Assembly: GCA_039707465.1 (NCBI GenBank)
Contig: CM077643.1
Span: forward strand, 202,366,605-202,430,604
Reading direction: 5' to 3'
DNA: 64,000 nucleotides
From: Rhabdophis nuchalis
Taxonomy: Eukaryota > Chordata > Lepidosauria > Squamata > Natricidae
The position numbers were made by a program, and so were the translations under genes. Numbering within the stretch: the first letter of the stretch is position 1; each line of letters opens with the position of its first letter. Under the pieces are notes generated by a model, which searched no databases, was not told the DNA's origin, and saw only the letters and a list, made by a program, of their open reading frames with translations. Below are positions 10,731-22,037 of the stretch, in pieces.

Positions 10731-13700
10731 TGCCTTAGTTATGTCTCCCTATATGTATACATTCTGTATTTACTTTCTTTGAATGTTCTTTGGTGTGAAA
10801 GGTTACATTTGTAAACCCTCTGACATATATTCAATCCACTAGGAAGTGTTTGAGGAAATTCTAGTAGAGCAATTGAGGTAACTTGGGGAACCTTAAAAGA
10901 AAATTCATTTTTTCTATGCTACTTTCTCTGTCTTTAATTCGTACCACGTACCACTTCACTAAGTGAATAAAAGAACAGCATGAGAGACAATCTTATGGCT
11001 ATGTTGTTTCATTTGCATTGGTTAATAGTATCTAGCATAAACTTTAATATGATAGGTTGTGCACTCAATATCTCTAATTGGAGAAAAATCATATTACTGA
11101 AAATTTATCATAAAACTTTCACAGAGTTTTATTTAAGTATATCATAAAACTCTTGCAGAAACTGTATGTGGACTCTGTGAGAGAACACAGAAAATATGCT
11201 ACAATTTTGAAAATGACAAAATATTTCTTGACTGGAAATATTTTATTTTTTCTGGATATAATGACATAATAAAAATATTAAAAAATAATTAAGGATGCCT
11301 CCCTTCCATCTGGGGTATACTACAATTGTATGCATATTCTTAATAAAAATTTACAGCAACTGATATCCATATTAAGCAGAAACAATTATGTTTCCTTTCA
11401 ACAATAAACTTCTGGCTTTTTACTGCAATTGTAATAACTATCAAAACAAACTACTGAGTGTGTTAAAGTCAAATATAGAGAGAGCCTCGGTGGTTGTGAT
11501 TTTCAGCTTATTGTTTTGGCAATATATGTGCAAAGTTGTAGGAACAAATATTCTAAGCTTCTCTTCACTGTCCAAAATGCAACTAATACTTACTAAACAT
11601 ACTGTGGTCAAACATTCATTACATGTGAACCACATAGGCACATATTTCTCTATAGTGAAGCAACAAATTGCAAAAGCTGGCAATTCATTTGTAGCAAAAA
11701 GACAATCATTTTGTTTGAGAGTTATATTTGATTTTATGCATCTCCTACATTAAAATTACTATAAATTTCTGAGGCCTAATATACTCTCTCTCAAAATATT
11801 TAAACTAGGACAACCCATTAAAGGCAAAAATACGCTATACTATAATCAATATTTGACACAGTAGGGGAAGGTACATTAACAGTACTTGAGAAGGCATCTA
11901 ATTTTTTAAGGTAGGGATCAGATTAGGTAGTATGGAACTTATAACAGGATACTCCTAAGGAAAGAGGATATTTGTATCTCTCTAACTCTCAAGAATGAGT
12001 CATACACACTGGAAAATATTAGACAATATTAAGCTAAATGTATAACTGTCAGCTCTGCCTTTAATTAGCAATTTATTCTGTTGCCTAGTTCCCTTCCCCA
12101 GGTTTTAACTATGTAATAGTTTCCTGCACAGTATATTCTAAAACTGTTTTATAAATTGTAAGGCAAACAGAGCATGCTGGGATTTCTGTAATGCTTTGGT
12201 TCTAAAGGGCAAAATTGGGTAGCTTTGAAAATAGTAACAGCATGAATTTAAATATTTTTATTTAAACACACTGTGTGACTGACCATTGCATGATATACTG
12301 GAAGCTCAGACATTTGCATAATGTATCAATTCACTTGGAAAAAAGAAGAAATGAATGCATTTTTGGCTAATGTTAGATGATTTACTCTGGATCATACAGA
12401 CTCATCTGTATATGTTAGATAATTGTCAGAAGTCTTCTCTCTAAAAATCTGTTTGCAAACTGATACATATTATACATGCTGATATGGCAAGATCTTTCAG
12501 CTGTTTCCCTCCCATCCCTTCTTATAGACTAGCTTAAAATATTTTGCACCCATGCCTAAACCTATCCAACATAAACCATATATTTCTATATTTTAAAAAT
12601 GTAAGACAAATTCTTTAATCTTTAGACTATCACCTAAACTATTCAAAGAAGTAAAAGATATTGGAATCACCACGTTTATCCTCACAATGCTCCTGGGAGG
12701 AAAGTTAAGTTAAACCTTTATTATTTTTCTTTTTTGTTAAATTCATATCCCACCTTTCATTCAAGGTCCCTCCTTCCTATTTTCTTCCTATTTCTCCTCA
12801 CAATAATAATTCTGTGACATAGATGGGATTGAGAGAGAATGATTGGTCAAGAGTCACACAGTGAACTGTGCTTGAGATTAGACTAGAACCTTTCTTTGAC
12901 CTCTCTTTTGAATGGAAGAAAGAGGCAAGCAGAACTAATCACATCATTCTTCATCACACACCTATTAAACAAAATGCAGATAAGAAGGAATTAGCACCAT
13001 ATAAACAAGACCGATGAAGAAACAATCTTCCACTCAGAAAGCAATAAAAAAAGGAAATATACCCCAATCAAGGCTAGTAGGCAATCTACCACATATAAAC
13101 AGCCAGCAAACTCTACTTCCCTGTGAGCTACTGATATTGCTGATGTTATCTAGCTTGATAATGAATTTGTCTGAAAACCAATAGTTTCAATTATAATTTA
13201 TCCTTTTTGTCATAGAAATATCCTTTGTAATTTTGTAATTGCCTTCCTCCTTAGGAATAATCTCTTTTTTATTTCTCTTTAGCAATTGATCATTCTCATT
13301 CTTGAATCCAAGAAAGCAAATAATTTTTTTTTAAATTCAGTAAAACAAATATTGACAATTTTCATTTTTTGTGATCAGCTGCTATACTGACATTAAGCAA
13401 CATAAACATTAAATATTGTATTAACCAATTTTTAACTTTTCAATTGTGTGATTATCATGCTAGTCAACTTAGTTGACTAACTTAGTTTTCAGTTTTGACT
13501 AACTAAGTGGTTTCATCTGGATGTCTCCAAATTATTATTGGTATTCTGTTTCCAGCTTATCTCTTACCAGTCTTACATTTTCTATATAAGTTCAAAAGCT
13601 ATGAAGACAACATGCATCCTTTCTTTTTCTCTTCCTCTATTCTATAAACCATAGTGTTTTTCATATTTAGTTCTTTTAGAAACTGTGTCAGTTTTCTTTG

Positions 13701-14104
13701 ACTTTTTTTGGCCTGGCACAGGAAGTCTCTCTGTATATTCATCTTGCATCTTCTTTGTTGCCCAAAGTTTTAATCTTTTGACTTTCTTTACTCATCATAG
13801 CTTGCCTGAAAGCCACTCAGGTCTTTTCCTCTTTGAATATTTGGGATTTTTTTTCCATGTTAATTTTCCAATGCCTCAGGTTATGCTTCATATAAGTATA
13901 TTGAATCTGTTCCTTCTGACTATATGTCCTTGAAAGAGAAGTTCAGACTTCCTTGCAGATTTTGTCTGGCCACATCATCATTTCCAGATGTATTCATGAA
14001 AGTTGAAAAATCTGTCCCAGTAACTAGAGGGGCACTTTCTGACCTATGAGTCTCCTTATTTGGCAGTTGTGTAAAAGCTTCAGCCTTGTCCAGATAGTTT
14101 TAGC
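10731..14104. other. SATB2 intron, AT-rich, no gene
   Basis: I see no coding exon. About 12720-12895 resembles an old MIR-like SINE on the minus strand (a bipartite reversed B-box region around 'GAGTCACACAGTGAAC' and 'AGACTAGAACC'). The remainder shows no clear repeat. Confidence 0.5.
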
Positions 14105-14337
14105 AATAATAATAGCTTTTAAGGTTATATACCACCTCATAGTGCTTTACAGCACTCTCTGGGCAGTTCACAATGTAAGCATTTGCATATTGCCCCCTTA
14201 CAATCTGGCTCCTCATTTTAGTGACCTTAGAAAGATGGAAGGCTGAGTCAACTTTGAGTTCAGTCAGGATCGAACTCCAGGCTATAGGCAGTGTTTGCCT
14301 ACAATACTGCAGTTTAACCTCTGCACCACCAGGATTA
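14105..14337 (-). mobile_element. tRNA-derived SINE
   Basis: On the minus strand the sequence opens with a tRNA-like head (TGGTGGTGCAGAGGTTAAAC, with a GTTCGATCC B-box-like element), followed by 'GACTCAGCCTTCCAT' and a tail ending in 'GTATATAACCTTAAAAGC' and a TATTAT-type run. This is the layout of the abundant squamate tRNA SINEs that carry a LINE-like 3' tail. It is diverged from any intact promoter. Confidence 0.75.
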
Positions 14338-14764
14338 TTATGGGTGTAACATTTGGATTTGATTTGGAGTTCCTTTCTATATAAGAATTGGCTTCTTTCA
14401 TACCTGCAGAGTTCTCCTGCCTTTCAGTACACTGGAGATAAATTCTAGCTTTAGTTTTCCCGTTCTGACTTACCAGAATAGGTGAGTTTACTCCCACTCT
14501 TGCTGGTGTAACTGTTAAAGTTATTAATGCTACTGGATATATCCCAAACCAATCATTTTGTGGGGATAATTCAATGGTTGGATTGAATTATATCTTGAAA
14601 CAAGCTGGTAACCAATGACTGTCTTGCAGGGGACATACAATGTGATATTGACAGTTTGGACCAATTTGGATCAATTTCAGTTTTTGAAAGCTTAGCAAAA
14701 GTGATGCCAAACACAGCACACTGCAGTACTCCAAATTAATAATAACTAATACATGTGTTACTAT

Positions 14765-14772
14765 GGCCAGAT
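14765..14772. repeat. Target-site duplication, left copy
   Basis: GGCCAGAT directly before the MITE, repeated exactly at 15167-15174. Eight base pairs is the hAT-superfamily length. Confidence 0.92.
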
Positions 14773-15166
14773 CAGTGGTGGGTTTCAAATTTTTTAGAAC
14801 CTACTCTGTAGGTGTGGCCTATTTTGTGGGCATGGCTTAGCAGTCATGTGACAGGGTGGGAGTGGCCACCTTTTAAAATGTGGTGAAACTCATTTAACAA
14901 CGCTCTTGCTTAGCAACCAAAATTTTGGACTCAATTGTGATGATAAATTATTTCTTTCTTTCCTTCCTTCCTTCCTTCCTTCCTTCCTTCCTTCCTTCCT
15001 TCTTTCCTTTCCTTTCCTTTCCTTTCCTTTCCTTCCCATTGGGTCACTGGCAGCGGCGGGCCAGATTTACTTCCAGGTACGCCGGTGGAACCCCCTCTCA
15101 CCGGTTCTCAAAATTTTACCAACCGGCTCTCGCGAGTAGGTGCGAGCCTGCAGAAACCCACCACTG
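14773..15166. mobile_element. hAT-type MITE with perfect TIRs, copy 1
   Basis: It begins CAGTGGTGGGTTTC and ends with the exact inverse complement GAAACCCACCACTG, and is flanked by a perfect 8-bp duplication (GGCCAGAT), diagnostic of hAT elements. There is no coding capacity. Inside is a pyrimidine (CTTC/CTTTC)n microsatellite at about 14950-15036. A 60-bp stretch around 14885-14945 resembles one end of a different DNA-repeat family (see 49853-50258). A sister copy lies at 51492-51857. Confidence 0.93.
14950..15036. repeat. (CTTC)n/(CTTTC)n microsatellite
   Basis: An interior pyrimidine repeat within the hAT MITE. The sister copy at 51492 has a shorter version at the same internal position. 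Confidence 0.93.
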
Positions 15167-15174
15167 GGCCAGAT
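15167..15174. repeat. Target-site duplication, right copy
   Basis: GGCCAGAT, identical to 14765-14772. Confidence 0.92.
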
Positions 15175-17336
15175 GGAACACTATGGTCTAAGGAACAACA
15201 GCAGAGGAACACCAATGAAGATAGCACTATTAGCCACTGCCTAAGGAAAAAGCAGCAAAATGAATCCAAAATTATTCAATTTCTCAGAGGAGAAGAGCTA
15301 TTTCACTCCAAACAGGTAGAATTGTAATTCCAGAATCTGACTTCTGGGAATCCAGGATTTTGCCTTAGCCCTCATCCAGTCCAGTATCAGTTATCCTTAT
15401 AATACATGAGATCAAACTACATGTCAAATTTATACTGGTAAGAAAAGTCCCAAAACTTAGATTATCTTTTCTCAGTAGTTTCATGTAGACATTAAATAAT
15501 ATTGAAGAAATGAATAATATGAAGGAAGAAAATACACTGATGTAAATTACTGCTAAAATAGTTGTCTCACTTACAAACTCAGCCCTGAAACCAGACTTAA
15601 GTAAGTCTAGATAATCTGCTCTTTTGGAGGAATCCTGGAAATTAGTTCTGCATGACCAACTGAACTAATTTTGGTTGGCACTAGGCATACCCTATTAAGA
15701 GAAGTGCAGTGCTAATAGATATGCACACTGTTATACATTCTCATACAAATACAATCATTGCTTTATTATTCGAAATGTGCATGTTTTTTTCTCTCTCTGC
15801 AATTATTTTACTGATTTTATTTATTTTTATTAACATCTTATTGCTGAGGGCTTTTGTACTATTATTATTCATCACGTAATAATTTTTAAAAGAACAAAAT
15901 AAAGTATAGGTATGGAACAGAAATGCAAAACGAACACAAGACATAGGATTGCACAGGCCAGTGGACTAAAATAGAAATCCGTAAGAACTTTGTTTCAGAA
16001 GAGACTATTAAACAAAATGTTGTGATGAAAGACAGAGAATAAATATAATGAGGTTGTGAGATATACAAAGGATGTTGGTTTAGCACATATTTACTGACTC
16101 AGCATATCTACTCAAATTCATATTGTGTATTGTGCAAATAGATTCTACCACATTACACAGAGAAGCACGTACGGTATTAGCTAACATCACTCAAGATTGT
16201 CAATACACTTTTCCTGAGTCAAACAATATTGTATTGTACTTTGCAGGCAACCAATATAATTACATTATTTAAAGTATTTACATTATTTAGCAAAAATCTA
16301 CCATCCATTCAGTATGTAACAAAAATTGTACAATACACTTTCATCATTAAATAAATTTGATTATATTACATTATCTGACTGCTTTTGATATTCCCTGCAT
16401 CTTACGGTTTTATACTAATACCATTTTGAAAGGGAAATAGCTACGATTCATGTTTAATGGTAACTTCAGAGTTTTTTCCTTTCTATTCTGTACGTATATG
16501 CCCTAATATTTTTCATTAACTTCCAATATAAAATATTGGTAATTTTTTCTGCAAAACTGGATGTCTCTATTTCCTCATTTAAAATAGTATTATACAAGGA
16601 AATAGAGACATCAATAGAAATTTCAATTTTGCAGAAATATTTCTCCCCTCCACTGCTTTATTTGGCCAATTTATGCATAGAATTAATTTTCTTTTCTTAA
16701 AATAAAAAGTTTTTTGAAAGGTAGATAATGATAATGCATTTGAGATCAAGATTTTTCCTTCTTTGTGTTATTAATCTTGCAATAAATTCATATACAACAA
16801 AATTTTGGTAACTATGAAAGGAGGAGGCAGTATCCTTTTCTTTTATTTTTTTTAATGCCAATGATCTCAAAGAGCATAGCAATAATTATTTGTGATTATA
16901 TGGGGGGGGGGGGAGGCTAAAATGCTCAGCCACTTTTCTATATTTTTTTGCAAGGTTTGTGGAAGAATAAAAAGCTTAGCGATGCTATTTTTTTTTCTTT
17001 TAAATAGAAAATAACACTGCCATAATTTGCCATTTGGCCACTGAATATTAGGGCTATAATTTGTAAATAAGGATCCACAAAATAGGACCGCATGCCACAT
17101 ACAACTTTTTCTTCCCTTCCTAGACATTTGGATTGATAATTTAACAAAAAATGGAACTAAAGATTTCATGAGCTTTTCAAAATAGCCATTTCACTGTAAA
17201 ATCTATATGGTTTAATCATATCAACACTCGATAGTCAAAGCCTTGAATCACCAAGTCCCGACAAAATTAAACTTTCCAGTCAGTGGTAATTTTTCTCTCT
17301 CTCAGCCTACATAGTTATAGAGCCACTCATGTCATA
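15175..17336. other. SATB2 intron, AT-rich
   Basis: No gene is visible. There is an imperfect foldback at 16548-16635, with an exact 16-bp inner stem (16560-16575 with 16597-16612) and a 9-bp outer stem. A G-run sits at about 16902-16913. The rest looks like unremarkable intron. Confidence 0.55.
16548..16635. repeat. Small inverted repeat
   Basis: GATGTCTCTATTTCCT at 16560-16575 is the exact inverse complement of 16597-16612. The outer TCTGCAAAA at 16548-16556 pairs with TTTTGCAGA at 16627-16635. No target duplication is obvious. Confidence 0.8.
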
Positions 17337-17539
17337 ATTTTTTTTATTTTTTATTTTATTAAATTTATACCCCGCCCTTCTCCTTGTTAGGACCCAGGGC
17401 GGCGCACAGGGATGTTAAAATACATACAAAATATATAAAATATATGAAATTTAAAATACTTATTCTAATAAATAAACCCTGCGCTAAAAACCGAATTAAA
17501 ATCCCAAGTTTAAAAACTATCTAATAGTCAGTATGGAGG

Positions 17540-19250
17540 TTACGCTAGGCCGGCTAGATGAAATAGGTGTGTCTTCAGACACTTGCGGAAGAGGCGGAGG
17601 TCGGAGATGGTGCGGAGTTCAGGGGGTAAGTCGTTCCAGAGGGCTGGGCCCGCCACAGAGAAGGCTCTCCCCCTGGGTGTCGCCAGTCGGCATTGTCCAG
17701 CCGACGGCACCCTGAGGAGGCCCTCTCTGTGGGAGCGTATCGGTCTGAGGGATGTATGGGGCAGGAGGCGGTCTCGCATATAACTAGGCCCCGAGCCATG
17801 GAGCACTTTAAAGATGGTCGTTAAAACCTTGAAGCGCACCCGAAACACCACAGGAAGCCAGTGCAGCTCGCGCAGGATAGGTGTTATGTGGGAGTGTCCA
17901 GGCGCTCCCGTAATCACCCGCGCGGCCACGTTCTGGACTAGCTGCAGCTTTCGGGTGCACCTCAAGGGAAGCCCCATGTAGAGAGCATTACAGTAGTCGA
18001 GTCGAGAGGTGACGAGTGCTTGAGTGACTGTGCGTAAGGCACCCCGGCCCAGTAAGGGGCGCAATTGGCGCATCAGGCGAACCTGATGAAACGCCCCCCT
18101 GGCCACGGCTGCCACATGATCTTCCATAGACAGCCAGGAATCCAGGAGGACACCCAAATTGCGCGCCCTCTCCACGGGGGCCGGTGTTTCGCCCCCAATG
18201 GCCAGAGTTGGAATAATCTGGCTGAACCGGGACGCCGGAAGCCACAGCCACTCAGTCTTGGATGGGTTGAGCTTGAGTTTGTTACCACCCATCCAGATCC
18301 GTACAGCTTCCAAGCACCGGGACATAACCTCAACGGCATCGTTGGGGTGGTCTGGGGTGGATATGTACAACTGAGTATCATCAGCGTATAGATGATATCC
18401 CACCCCAAAACCACGGATGATCTCACCCAGCGGCTTCATATATGTGTTGAATAGGAGGGGCGAGAGGACCGACCCCTGAGGAACCCCACATATGAGGGGT
18501 CTCGAGGCTGACCTCTGCCCCCCTGTCAACACATATTGTGACCGACCAGAGAGGTAGGACGAGAACCACCGCAAAACGGTGCCTCCCAGCCCCAACCCCC
18601 CCAGTCGGCGCAATAGGATACCATGGTCGATGGTATCAAAAGCCGCTGAGAGGTCTAATAGGACTAGGATAGAGGAATATCCTCTATCCCGCACACTCCA
18701 GAGATCATCGACCAACACGACCAATGCCGTCTCGGTACTGTGCCCGGGTCGGAAGCCGGACTGGCGCGGGTCTAGATAATCAACTTCCTCCAAGTGTCGC
18801 GGAAACTGTTGAGCCACCACACGCTCAACAACCTTCACTAGAAAGTGGAGGTTGGAGACGGGACGATAGTTCTCTAATAATGCTGGATCCAGGGACGGCT
18901 TCTTGAGGAGGGGCCTTACTACTGCCTCTTTCAAGATGGCAGGCAAGGACCCCTCACTCAAAGATGCGTTGACAATGCCCTGGAGCCAGCCTCGTGTTGT
19001 CTCCCAGGATGCCAGTACAAGCCAGGAGGGACACGGGTCCAATAAAGATGTGGTAGCCCTAAGTCTCTTTGACAACTTGTCCATATCCTCGGTGGTAACA
19101 AAATCAAACTCCTCCCAAGATGGTGTCACAAGAACAGCCTCGGCCCACTCGACTGGGCCACTGTCGATGGAGGGTAGCTCGTTCCGAATCCGAGTGATTT
19201 TCTCCTGCAGATAAATCCCAAATTCCTCTGCTCGACCCTGTCCTCCGCTT
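17540..19250 (-). pseudogene. L2 ORF2 reverse transcriptase and C-terminal domain
   Basis: From the GTG codon at 19129 there are 529 uninterrupted codons, and the frame in fact extends upstream to the frameshift near 19240. Counting from 19129, the RT blocks are LLKKP and NYRPVSNL (about 74-94), FRPGHSTETAL (126-136), LLDLSAAFDTIDH (157-169, first palm Asp), GVPQGSVLSPLLF (215-227) and YADD (248-251), then the SRLDYCNALYMGLP and LRELHWLPV regions of the thumb. All palm carboxylates are present, so the RT could be catalytically competent in isolation. It is severed from the endonuclease by the upstream frameshift, and no separate promoter is seen. Confidence 0.9.
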
Positions 19251-20605
19251 CCCGCGGCCTCTGTTGAAGGAGGGAGCGGGTCACCCCAAACAGGGCGGCA
19301 GGGCGGTTATCTGTGGACGCAATAAGAGTGGCACAATACTCACGTTTCGCCACTCTTATCGCCACTAAGTAAGTCCTAATATGGTCTCTCACTAGTGTTC
19401 GGTCGGCTTCGGAGCGAGAAGATCTCCATCTGCTCTCTAGGTGTCTCTTGTGGTGCTTCATCCCCCTAAGCCCCTCAGTAAACCAAGGAGCCCAGGTGGT
19501 TCGTCGCCGCAAGAGAGGCCGCAAGGGCGCGACTCGGTCCAAGGCCCCCGTGGCCGCACTTAACCATGCGGCCACTAGGTCCTCAGTCGAGTCACGGGGC
19601 AAGTCCACAGGAATTGGCCCAAGCTCCCTTTGGAACCTTATCGGGTCCATCAGGAGCCTGGGGTGGAACCATATAGGAATGTCTGGTTCCGTCTCCCCGC
19701 AGTGAGGTGCGGCGATCGGAAAGTCGAGCCGAAGGAGAGCGTGATCTGTCCATGACAGGGGTGTGATGACTAGATCCCCTATTCCCAGATCACTACTCCA
19801 CTGTCCCGAGATGAAGATTAGATCCAGGGTGTGTCCGCCCTCGTGGGTAGGGCCTACAACTACTTGGGTCAGGTCCATGGCTGTCATGGAAGCCATGAAC
19901 TCCCGAGCTAACCCAGAGGTTTCGCCTGCTGACGGCAGGTTAAAGTCCCCCATGACTAACAGTCTGGGGGTCTCCACCGCCGCCTCGGCTATCACCTCTA
20001 GGAGCTCAGGCAGGGCTGTTGTTGTATAGCGAGGAGCCAGGTATACAACTAACATGCCCAACTGCCTCCCTAGGCCCCACTTCACAAGGAGGGACTCGCA
20101 CCCGGTCGTCTGAGGGATCGTGGTCTCCTTTGGCTCAAGACCTTCCCTAACCATAATCGCCACCCCCCCCACCCCTCCCTAGGACCCTAGGCTGATGGAA
20201 GGCTCGGTATCCTGGTGGGCACATTTCTACGAGGGGATGTCCTCTCTCGTGGCCCAACCAGGTTTCCGTAATACCTACCAGGTCCGGGTCCCCCTCTGAC
20301 ACAAGGTCATGGATGAGGGGGGCTTTTTGTACCACGGACCTGGCGTTGCATAGCATCAGCCTAGGGCCCCGGGTCTGTGGTTCTTGCCCACCTAGTCTGC
20401 GATGGGAGCATGGGAGGTCGGAGTGCGTGACCACCTGTAACCAGTGGCCACGGTCCTCCAACCGATGTCCATCCCATCTCCCACCGCCCCTGCCCCTCCC
20501 CAAGACCAAATTGATGGAGAATACCTCAGTGGAAACAACCCCCCCTTCCCCCTCCTCCGTTTCTCTACTTCCGCCAGCCGGCCTTATAATTTGGCGTCCC
20601 CCCAC
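19242..20605 (-). pseudogene. L2 ORF2 N-terminal part: AP-like endonuclease, frameshifted
   Basis: The upstream frame (20605-20147) carries the endonuclease start (LMLCNARSVVQK, ITETWL). It breaks at a G-rich homopolymer near 20160-20175 and continues in the 20172-19126 frame with VAIMVREG, LVMGDFNLPS, GGHTLDLIF and SWTDHALL. The GDFN, TLDLIF and SWTDH boxes are the metal-binding and catalytic motifs of exonuclease-endonuclease-phosphatase endonucleases that nick target DNA in L2/CR1 retrotransposition. A second frameshift near 19240 separates it from the RT frame, which resumes at EEFGIYLQEKITRIR. The catalytic motifs themselves look intact; the frame breaks make the copy non-autonomous. Confidence 0.88.
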
Positions 20606-20690
20606 CTGACTATCCCCTCCCTCCTCCCTGGAACCCCCTAAAATCCGAATTAAACAATTAAAAAGAAACCCCCTGAGTTTGCGCTTCGCC

Positions 20691-20990
20691 CAATATACTA
20701 TACTGTATATAGTCTTAAATACATGCTGCTTAATGAATTCATTTAAGAATACTATTTATAAAATATTAGATTAGAATGCACCACTTACAATAGTTAAAGT
20801 CAGTACATATTGATTGATGCAAGAGTACCATTATATAAAGAGTACCATTATATTTCACAACAACCTGTTATTATTAGGCCCCAATTAAGGGAGGAGACAT
20901 ACTGTTTCCCTTACTGCCTATCGGCTCTTCGCTAGAGACCATCCAGACAGCAAGCCAAGAATTACGTTGTATAATATTTTAGATATGTGT
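20691..20990. other. AT-rich intron next to the palindromes
   Basis: Short unique-looking segment between the L2 and the first palindrome arm; nothing recognised. Confidence 0.5.
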
Positions 20991-21145
20991 GTTAGTTTTA
21001 TGAGCTGATCAATAAATTAAACTAGAAGAGACCAGGATAGATCTATTTCGAGCTAATAAGCTAATTTGATGAGAGCTAATAAGCTCGAAATAGATCTATC
21101 CTGGTCTCTTCTAATTTAATTTATTGATCAGCTCATAAAACTAAC
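20991..21145. repeat. Large inverted repeat, 72-bp arms, 11-bp spacer
   Basis: 20991-21062 pairs with 21074-21145 with only one mismatch in the stem plus differences at the very centre, and an 11-bp spacer lies between. Each arm contains an AGAGACCAGGAT phrase that also begins the SINE at 21288. A (TA)n tract follows directly. The structure resembles a palindromic AT-rich repeat able to extrude a cruciform. Confidence 0.95.
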
Positions 21146-21163
21146 ATATATATATATATATAT

Positions 21164-21235
<72 letters not shown>
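21146..21235. repeat. (TA)n tract
   Basis: About 90 bp of nearly pure TA dinucleotides, with two small TATTA interruptions near its start, adjoining the inverted repeat. Confidence 0.97.
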
Positions 21236-21238
<3 letters not shown>

Positions 21239-21287
21239 AAATGTTTTTTTTTGTTTTTTTTTTAAAGGAATGATTAATAATTAATTA

Positions 21288-21425
21288 AGAGACCAGGATG
21301 GATCCATTTCGGACTTCTTAGTCCTCGTCAGCTGGCCATACTTTCCTACAGGGATTTGAACTGGTGCTCTCCAGCATTCGAAGCAGGCTTCTCTATGCCT
21401 TGAGCTAACCAGCTTCCCTGATTAC
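21288..21425 (-). mobile_element. tRNA-derived SINE
   Basis: On the minus strand it carries an A-box-like TGGTTAGCTCAAGG and a B-box-like AGTTCAAATCCC, spaced as in tRNA genes. The + strand start AGAGACCAGGATGGATCC (the SINE 3' side) is repeated in diverged form in both arms of the neighbouring inverted repeat. It appears short and ends next to the spacerless palindrome. Confidence 0.7.
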
Positions 21426-21451
21426 ATCATCCTTTCCACAGGACTTTATAG

Positions 21452-21515
21452 ATGAAGATACTATGTTACAGCTTCCTGCTAGGCCTAGCAGGAAGCTGTA
21501 ACATAGTATCTTCAT
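21452..21515. repeat. Perfect 64-bp palindrome without spacer
   Basis: The sequence equals its own inverse complement over all 64 bases, with the centre in TAGGCCTA near 21483-21484. A (TA)n tract follows at 21514-21537. Perfect spacerless palindromes of this size are unstable and rarely maintained, so this is either very recent or an assembly or template-switch product. Confidence 0.95.
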
Positions 21516-21586
21516 ATATATATATATATATATATAATGACAAGGTTGTTGGATAATGTCCAAAATTCTAAAAACTTATTCTAGAT

Positions 21587-22037
21587 CCGTGACGGCAAAT
21601 CTATGGCAGGTGTGCCATAGGTGGCATGCAGAGCCCTCTCTACGGGCATGCAAGCCATTACTGCAGCTCAGCTGCACCACACATGCGCGCCCACCCCCCA
21701 TTGGCCAGCTGGTTTTCAAGTCTCTGTCATGCAAGCATGGAGGGCATGCGGGAGACATGTAAGCATGTGGGGGGGAGCATGGGACGCACGCACACATGTG
21801 CGGGGGGAGCAAAGGGTGGGATACATGTGGGGGGTCATACACACATACACAGGGGAGGAGTGTGGGAGCAGTGTGCACATGCATGGGGGGGTCACAGTGG
21901 GTCGAGCATGTGCAGTGGGCAGGCCACGGGGGAAGGGGTTGGGAGGTCACACGCATATTGCATTATGGGTGCATGCACATGCGCTGTCATACATGCACAC
22001 TTTTGGCACTCAACAACAAAAAGGTTAGCCATCACTG
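21587..22037. mobile_element. hAT-like MITE
   Basis: The left end CCGTGACGGCAAATC and right end GGTTAGCCATCACTG are near-inverse complements. The flanking 8-mers TTCTAGAT (21579-21586) and TTCTAAAC (22038-22045) match at 6 of 8 positions, consistent with an aged hAT target duplication. The interior is G-rich with many GCATG/CACATG phrases, producing long chance ORFs on both strands that are not genes. A left-half relative lies at about 50298. Confidence 0.75.

Larger units (their letters stand above)
17337..20690 (-). mobile_element. Nearly complete L2-clade LINE
   Basis: A minus-strand element of about 3.3 kb. It comprises a 5' region and endonuclease (20605 down to about 19250), reverse transcriptase and C-terminal domain (about 19250 down to 17540), a short 3' UTR with the GGCGCCGCCCTGGGTCC-type segment (about 17380-17410) and a T/A-rich tail at 17337-17365. 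Two frameshifts separate three open pieces. GC content is far above the surrounding intron. It lies in the last SATB2 intron in the same orientation as SATB2. The 5' end is placed roughly, where the GC-rich sequence stops. Confidence 0.9.

Noticed and set aside
13685..13933. 82-codon Phe/Leu-rich frame
   Set aside because: AT-rich intron with no splice support, no homology recognised and hydrophobic composition expected of T-rich sequence.
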